Shown: positions 60,621-64,000 of the stretch, one piece after another
How the letters are laid out: each line of letters starts with the position of its first letter
Numbering within the stretch: position 1 is the first letter of the stretch
Assembly: GCF_016772315.1 (NCBI RefSeq)
Contig: NZ_CP053482.1
Span: forward strand, 2,909,501 to 2,973,500
Length of the DNA stretch: 64,000 bases
Direction: 5' to 3'
From: Thiothrix subterranea
GTDB lineage: Bacteria; Pseudomonadota; Gammaproteobacteria; Thiotrichales; Thiotrichaceae
Notes under the pieces: model-generated
Databases searched by the model: none
What the model was told of the DNA's origin: nothing
The model's input: only the letters and a program-made list of their open reading frames with translations
Translations under genes and position numbers: made by a program

Positions 60621-62261
60621 ATGAGATTAGGGGTTATAATCGTCAGGGGTAAGATCGTGGTTATTAAAGATGAAAAATTGATTGCCGATGCACTAAGCAG
60701 TGGTTATCAATGGAGCAGTGAGCGTGTAACTTTCAGTTTGCCTATCATTGGCAGTTCATGGGGGTATGCGGGTGAACCAAATGATTCCATGTACGGTGTT
60801 TTATCGGAGTCGCAAGCAAGCCGTGTTCGGGATGCGCTCAATGCTTGGGATGAGGTGACTGCATTAACGTTGACAGAAGTCAATGATATTGTTGGTAAGG
60901 GGCAAATACGTGTGGCCTTTGCTAATGTCGGAACGTCTGAGGCAGGTCATGCTTATTATCCGGGAATCACGGAGCAGGCGGGTGATATTTGGTTGGATGA
61001 TAACTTAAAGAATGTCACCTTTGCGGACAATAGTTACGCCTACTTCTTGCTCTTGCATGAAATTGGTCATGCTTTAGGTTTGAAGCATCCTCATGAAGCG
61101 AGTGGCCTTAGCAGTACCGTGCTGCCGACAGAATTGGATGATATGCGTCATACGGTTATGTCTTACCGTGAGCAACCCGATCGTTACCAGTTGAATTTCT
61201 ATATTAATGAGTCAAACAACTTAGCGTATAGCGCAACATTTGTGTACGCATCAGCGCCCATGTTATTGGATGTATTGGCTATCCAAGCGTTGTACGGTGC
61301 TGATTATACGACGAGAACGGGTAACGATACTTATCGTTGGGAAGCAGGCGAAGCGTTTTTTACCACGTTATGGGACGCCGGTGGAACTGATACTATTGAT
61401 GCATCCAACCAAGTAGCCAGTATTATTAATTTGAATGCCGGGACTTTTTCATCACTGGGTTCAGTCTCAGCAGATGAGTTGAAGCAGTCGTTGGCAGCAC
61501 AATTTCCACAATATCCTAGCAGTTGGATCGATGAGCGCGTGGATCGCTTTGCAGCCGATGGTACTTTGTATACAGGTAAGGATAATTTGGCGATTGCTTA
61601 CGGTGTTACGATTGAAAATGCTATCGGTGGTGCTGGTAATGACACATTGATTGGTAACAGCGCGAATAACATCTTGCGCGGTGGCGCTGGGAATGACGTG
61701 CTGGAAAGCGGGAGTGGTAGCAATACCCTGTTTGGCGATGCCGGGTATGATGTTGCGCGTTATGCTTCATCTAGCAATGCTTATCGAGTGACGCAGAATG
61801 GTGATTCGTGGGAATTAGCATCTCTCAACAGCGGTACAACAGATGTTCTACATAGCATCGAGAGCCTAGAATTTGCTGACAGAAGCTTTTTTGATAGTGT
61901 CGAGGCTCAGCAGGTTTATCGGCTCTATCAAGCCGCATTTGATCGCACACCTGACAAGGGCGGCTTAAGCTATTGGATTAGTCAATATGTTGCTGGTAAA
62001 GACCTTGCCACGATTTCAGCAGGCTTTACCTATTCACAAGAATTCATGGCACTTTATCCCGTAGGTGATACTTCCGCTTTTTTATACGGTTTGTACGACA
62101 ATGTGCTGGGACGCACGCCTGATGCGGGTGGTTTAGCTCATTGGCAGGCGGAAATGCAAAAAGGAATGTCAGCGGCTGCGGTGTTGTTGGCATTTAGTGA
62201 GAGTGCGGAAAATCGTATAAATTTGGCTGCGATTATTGATGACGGTTTTTGGTTAGCTTAA
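60621..62261 (+). CDS. M10 serralysin-like metallopeptidase with RTX and DUF4214 domains
   Basis: Secreted zinc protease of 546 residues. The catalytic domain contains HEIGHALGLKH (zinc ligands His146, His150, His156) and the Met-turn HTVMSYREQ. RTX nonapeptides follow (GGAGNDTLIGNSANNILRGG, about 335-375), then a C-terminal DUF4214 region with two units (YRLYQAAFDRTPDKGGLSYW, LYDNVLGRTPDAGGLAHW). There is no Sec signal, so type I secretion is expected. GTG at 60657, with AGGGG 8 bases upstream, is a plausible alternative start. It is paired with the CAP-domain gene 11 bases downstream. Confidence 0.88.
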   Translation: MRLGVIIVRGKIVVIKDEKLIADALSSGYQWSSERVTFSLPIIGSSWGYAGEPNDSMYGVLSESQASRVRDALNAWDEVTALTLTEVNDIVGKGQIRVAFANVGTSEAGHAYYPGITEQAGDIWLDDNLKNVTFADNSYAYFLLLHEIGHALGLKHPHEASGLSSTVLPTELDDMRHTVMSYREQPDRYQLNFYINESNNLAYSATFVYASAPMLLDVLAIQALYGADYTTRTGNDTYRWEAGEAFFTTLWDAGGTDTIDASNQVASIINLNAGTFSSLGSVSADELKQSLAAQFPQYPSSWIDERVDRFAADGTLYTGKDNLAIAYGVTIENAIGGAGNDTLIGNSANNILRGGAGNDVLESGSGSNTLFGDAGYDVARYASSSNAYRVTQNGDSWELASLNSGTTDVLHSIESLEFADRSFFDSVEAQQVYRLYQAAFDRTPDKGGLSYWISQYVAGKDLATISAGFTYSQEFMALYPVGDTSAFLYGLYDNVLGRTPDAGGLAHWQAEMQKGMSAAAVLLAFSESAENRINLAAIIDDGFWLA

Positions 62262-62272
62262 TGAGGTGATTA

Positions 62273-63514
62273 ATGGCGCGTGTATTATTAAATAGAAACG
62301 AGTTGTTTAATGTTATTAATAACAATGTTGATGTGGTCGGTAATACGGGTACGGAAACTATTGTCATATTTGATAATATGCCATTCGATGCCGCTAATAT
62401 TATGCTTGATCAGAGTGTTGAGCATGTGCAGTTTCAAGCAGCGAGCAATGCATATAAATTTCAACAAGTTGGTAACGTCTTGCGAATTTATCAATTTGAC
62501 GGGGATTTAATCGCAACAGTGCCGGTGGGAACGGGAAATAATTTAGATTTTGCATTCGATAATGGCAAAGCGGTAATTAATTTTTCAGTAAGTGGATCTA
62601 GTGCGGGTAAAATTACTGTTGGTGGTGAGGCCGTATCAACCTTGGCAGGTGGTGCGCAACTGGTTGCACCAGTATTAACTAACGGTAATTCTTCGGAACA
62701 GCCCAGTCATCAGCCGACCGCGCAAGAACAATTTATGCTGGAGTTATTGAATCGTGCGCGGATGAACCCGGTTGAAGAAGCGAGTCTACTCGGTATTGAT
62801 CTTAATGAAGGATTAGCAGCAGGAACATTGTCCACGAATCCGCGCCAACCCTTAGCGTTTAATAATGAACTGACAGCCGCAGCACGTTCTCATAGTCAAG
62901 ATATGCTGGACAATGATTTTTTTGCACATACGAATTTAGCTGGTAATTCTCCTTTCGACCGCATTCAAGCAGCAGGTTATACTTATACCACCGCAGGTGA
63001 GAATCTTGCCTATGTTGGTACAACGGCAACGCTTTCTCAAGCATTGATCAATACGTTTGTGCAAGATTCTCATGAGGACTTATTCGTAGATGAGGGAATT
63101 ATTGGGCGTGGACACCGTATCAATATGCTCAATGCAAACTTTAAAGAAATCGGTATTGGTATTGTGGATGGCAGTTTTAACAATGGTAATGCGGATTTCA
63201 ATGTAGTGATGTCCACGCAGAATTTTGCAACTCAACCAAATGCAAAAGCAATATTGCTAGGCGTAATTTATGCTGACGCGGATAACAATGCTTTCTATAC
63301 GCCTGGGGAAGGCATTGGTGATGTTAGTATTGTTATTCTCAATACTGCTACTAATACGACTCAAACACTGTATTCAATGACGGCGGGAGGGTATCAAGTT
63401 GCGTTACAAACAGGTGTTTATGATATAACGTATACGTTTGATGGCAATACACAATTTGTCAATGACTTGGTGATTGGCATCGATAACGTTAAGTCTGACT
63501 GGTTAATAGCATAA
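62273..63514 (+). CDS. CAP/SCP-domain secreted protein with MAR-type N-terminal domain
   Basis: Protein of 413 residues. Residues 1-125 are the same domain as the N-terminus of the RTX protein at 46437 (about half of positions identical without gaps). A CAP domain follows (about 150-325: QEQFMLELLNRARMNPVEEA, FFAHTNLAGNSPF, AGENLAYVG, GRGHRINMLN) with its paired His and Glu residues. The last 80 residues are an SdrD/Cna-B-like beta domain (DADNNAFYTPGEGIGDVSIV). No Sec signal is present. GAGGTG lies before the ATG. It is very likely co-transcribed with the M10 protease. Confidence 0.88.
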   Translation: MARVLLNRNELFNVINNNVDVVGNTGTETIVIFDNMPFDAANIMLDQSVEHVQFQAASNAYKFQQVGNVLRIYQFDGDLIATVPVGTGNNLDFAFDNGKAVINFSVSGSSAGKITVGGEAVSTLAGGAQLVAPVLTNGNSSEQPSHQPTAQEQFMLELLNRARMNPVEEASLLGIDLNEGLAAGTLSTNPRQPLAFNNELTAAARSHSQDMLDNDFFAHTNLAGNSPFDRIQAAGYTYTTAGENLAYVGTTATLSQALINTFVQDSHEDLFVDEGIIGRGHRINMLNANFKEIGIGIVDGSFNNGNADFNVVMSTQNFATQPNAKAILLGVIYADADNNAFYTPGEGIGDVSIVILNTATNTTQTLYSMTAGGYQVALQTGVYDITYTFDGNTQFVNDLVIGIDNVKSDWLIA

Positions 63515-63525
63515 TCAGACTTAAC
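63488..63525. terminator. Inverted repeat at the CAP gene / glycosyltransferase junction
   Basis: GTTAAGTCTGA and TCAGACTTAAC form a perfect 11-bp stem around a 16-base loop that contains the CAP-gene stop codon. Placed between two converging genes, it is probably a bidirectional terminator, although it lacks a T-tract. Confidence 0.55.
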
Positions 63526-63537
63526 AAGCGGTGCTGT

Positions 63538-64000
63538 TCAGGTAGCAGAGTGTTGCTGTAACGCCTCTTTGAAATGTGCGGCTAACTGTTTCCAATCCGC
63601 ATATTGCCTGACTTGCTGGTAAGCTGAATTAACAACGTGCGAGTAACTGGCGAGTTGCTGTGGGGCGATAGTGTTTAAAAACGCCGGTATTTCATCCAGT
63701 TCTTGCGCAATGTAATCACGTCCTGTCACAAAGATGCCGCCTCGCGCCCCAAAACGGGTGGATATAATCAACTGCCCGCTGGCGGCAGCTTCGAGAATTT
63801 TTAAATTAGACCCTGAACCAGCCATCATCGGGTTCAGGGAAATGTCACAGGTGTGCAACAACTTCAGTTTATCAGCATCGCTGACTACCCCTAATAAGGT
63901 GAGGTTGGTGGGTATTGCAGTGTGTATTTCTGTCGCTATGGCACGGCAGACACTGCCAGCGATGATGAAATTCAAGTGATTGCATTGCGTGGCAATATCG
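63538..64000 (-). CDS. Glycosyltransferase, GT4-like (partial, 5' end outside window)
   Basis: The C-terminal 153 residues of a GT-B glycosyltransferase; the frame is open to the right edge. It shows IIAGSVCRAIATEIHTAIPT, VSDADKLKLLHTCDISLNPM and a SGSNLKILEAAASGQLII segment, corresponding to the donor-sugar binding region with the E-x-A-A-x-G core of GT4 enzymes. It probably continues the surface-polysaccharide gene set beyond the window. An in-frame TTG near 63975 is not a believable start because homology continues upstream. Confidence 0.78.
   Translation of the reverse strand, partial: DIATQCNHLNFIIAGSVCRAIATEIHTAIPTNLTLLGVVSDADKLKLLHTCDISLNPMMAGSGSNLKILEAAASGQLIISTRFGARGGIFVTGRDYIAQELDEIPAFLNTIAPQQLASYSHVVNSAYQQVRQYADWKQLAAHFKEALQQHSAT

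Overview
The window is a compact, mid-GC chromosomal segment of a gammaproteobacterium. UbiE, PilBCD/PilSR type IV pilus genes, RfaH, FabI, a GlnB-type PII protein and UppP all fit that class. The mix of pili, a Gld-type ABC transporter, large secreted repeat proteins and short palindromic repeats inside genes resembles filamentous Thiotrichales (Thiothrix-like). That genus-level placement is inference from gene content only. I see no rRNA, tRNA, CRISPR array or complete insertion sequence.

Layout. 0-17 kb: type IV pilus genes in three blocks (pilD-pilC-pilB; two pilins with an O-glycosyltransferase and a TfpX/TfpZ accessory protein; pilS-pilR). Accessory islands separate them: DUF1703 and Rpn-like nucleases, a relic toxin gene with its regulator, BrnTA, VapBC and a Uma2 nuclease. 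17-36 kb: mostly housekeeping genes (nadE, PII gene, tmcA, acyltransferase, uppP, MidA-like methyltransferase, pteridine reductase-like SDR, rfaH, GldAFG-like transporter plus DUF4340 protein, ATP-grasp, DEAD-box helicase, lipase, fabI, membrane-anchored peptide-binding protein). 36-43 kb: a tight operon of glycosyltransferase, Crp-family regulator, FecR-domain repeat protein, CHASE2 adenylate cyclase and outer-membrane protein. 43-51 kb: two very large secreted Calx-beta/RTX proteins, a small secreted protein and a protein methyltransferase. 51-60 kb: an exopolysaccharide cluster on the minus strand (CapD-like epimerase, CpsB-type phosphatase, Wza, Wzc, a TPR-like protein, a Wzy/ligase). 60-64 kb: a second pair of secreted proteins (M10 metalloprotease, CAP-domain protein) and a partial glycosyltransferase.

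How the genes work together. The pilin promoter carries a sigma-54 motif with tandem upstream repeats, suited to the PilSR system encoded nearby. The surface/EPS half looks like one cAMP-controlled unit. It encodes its own adenylate cyclase and a Crp-family regulator with an RETVSR recognition helix. Near-perfect TGTGA-N6-TCACA sites lie before the large surface-protein genes, before cpsB-wza-wzc, and between capD and the metalloprotease. Two of these sites sit exactly 41.5 bp upstream of the start implied by a good -10 box. The secreted proteins occur as two copies of one two-gene plan: a DUF4214 protein followed by a protein with a shared N-terminal domain of about 125 residues. A further trait is in-frame palindromic repeats inside pilR, nadE, tmcA, the MidA-like gene and gldG.
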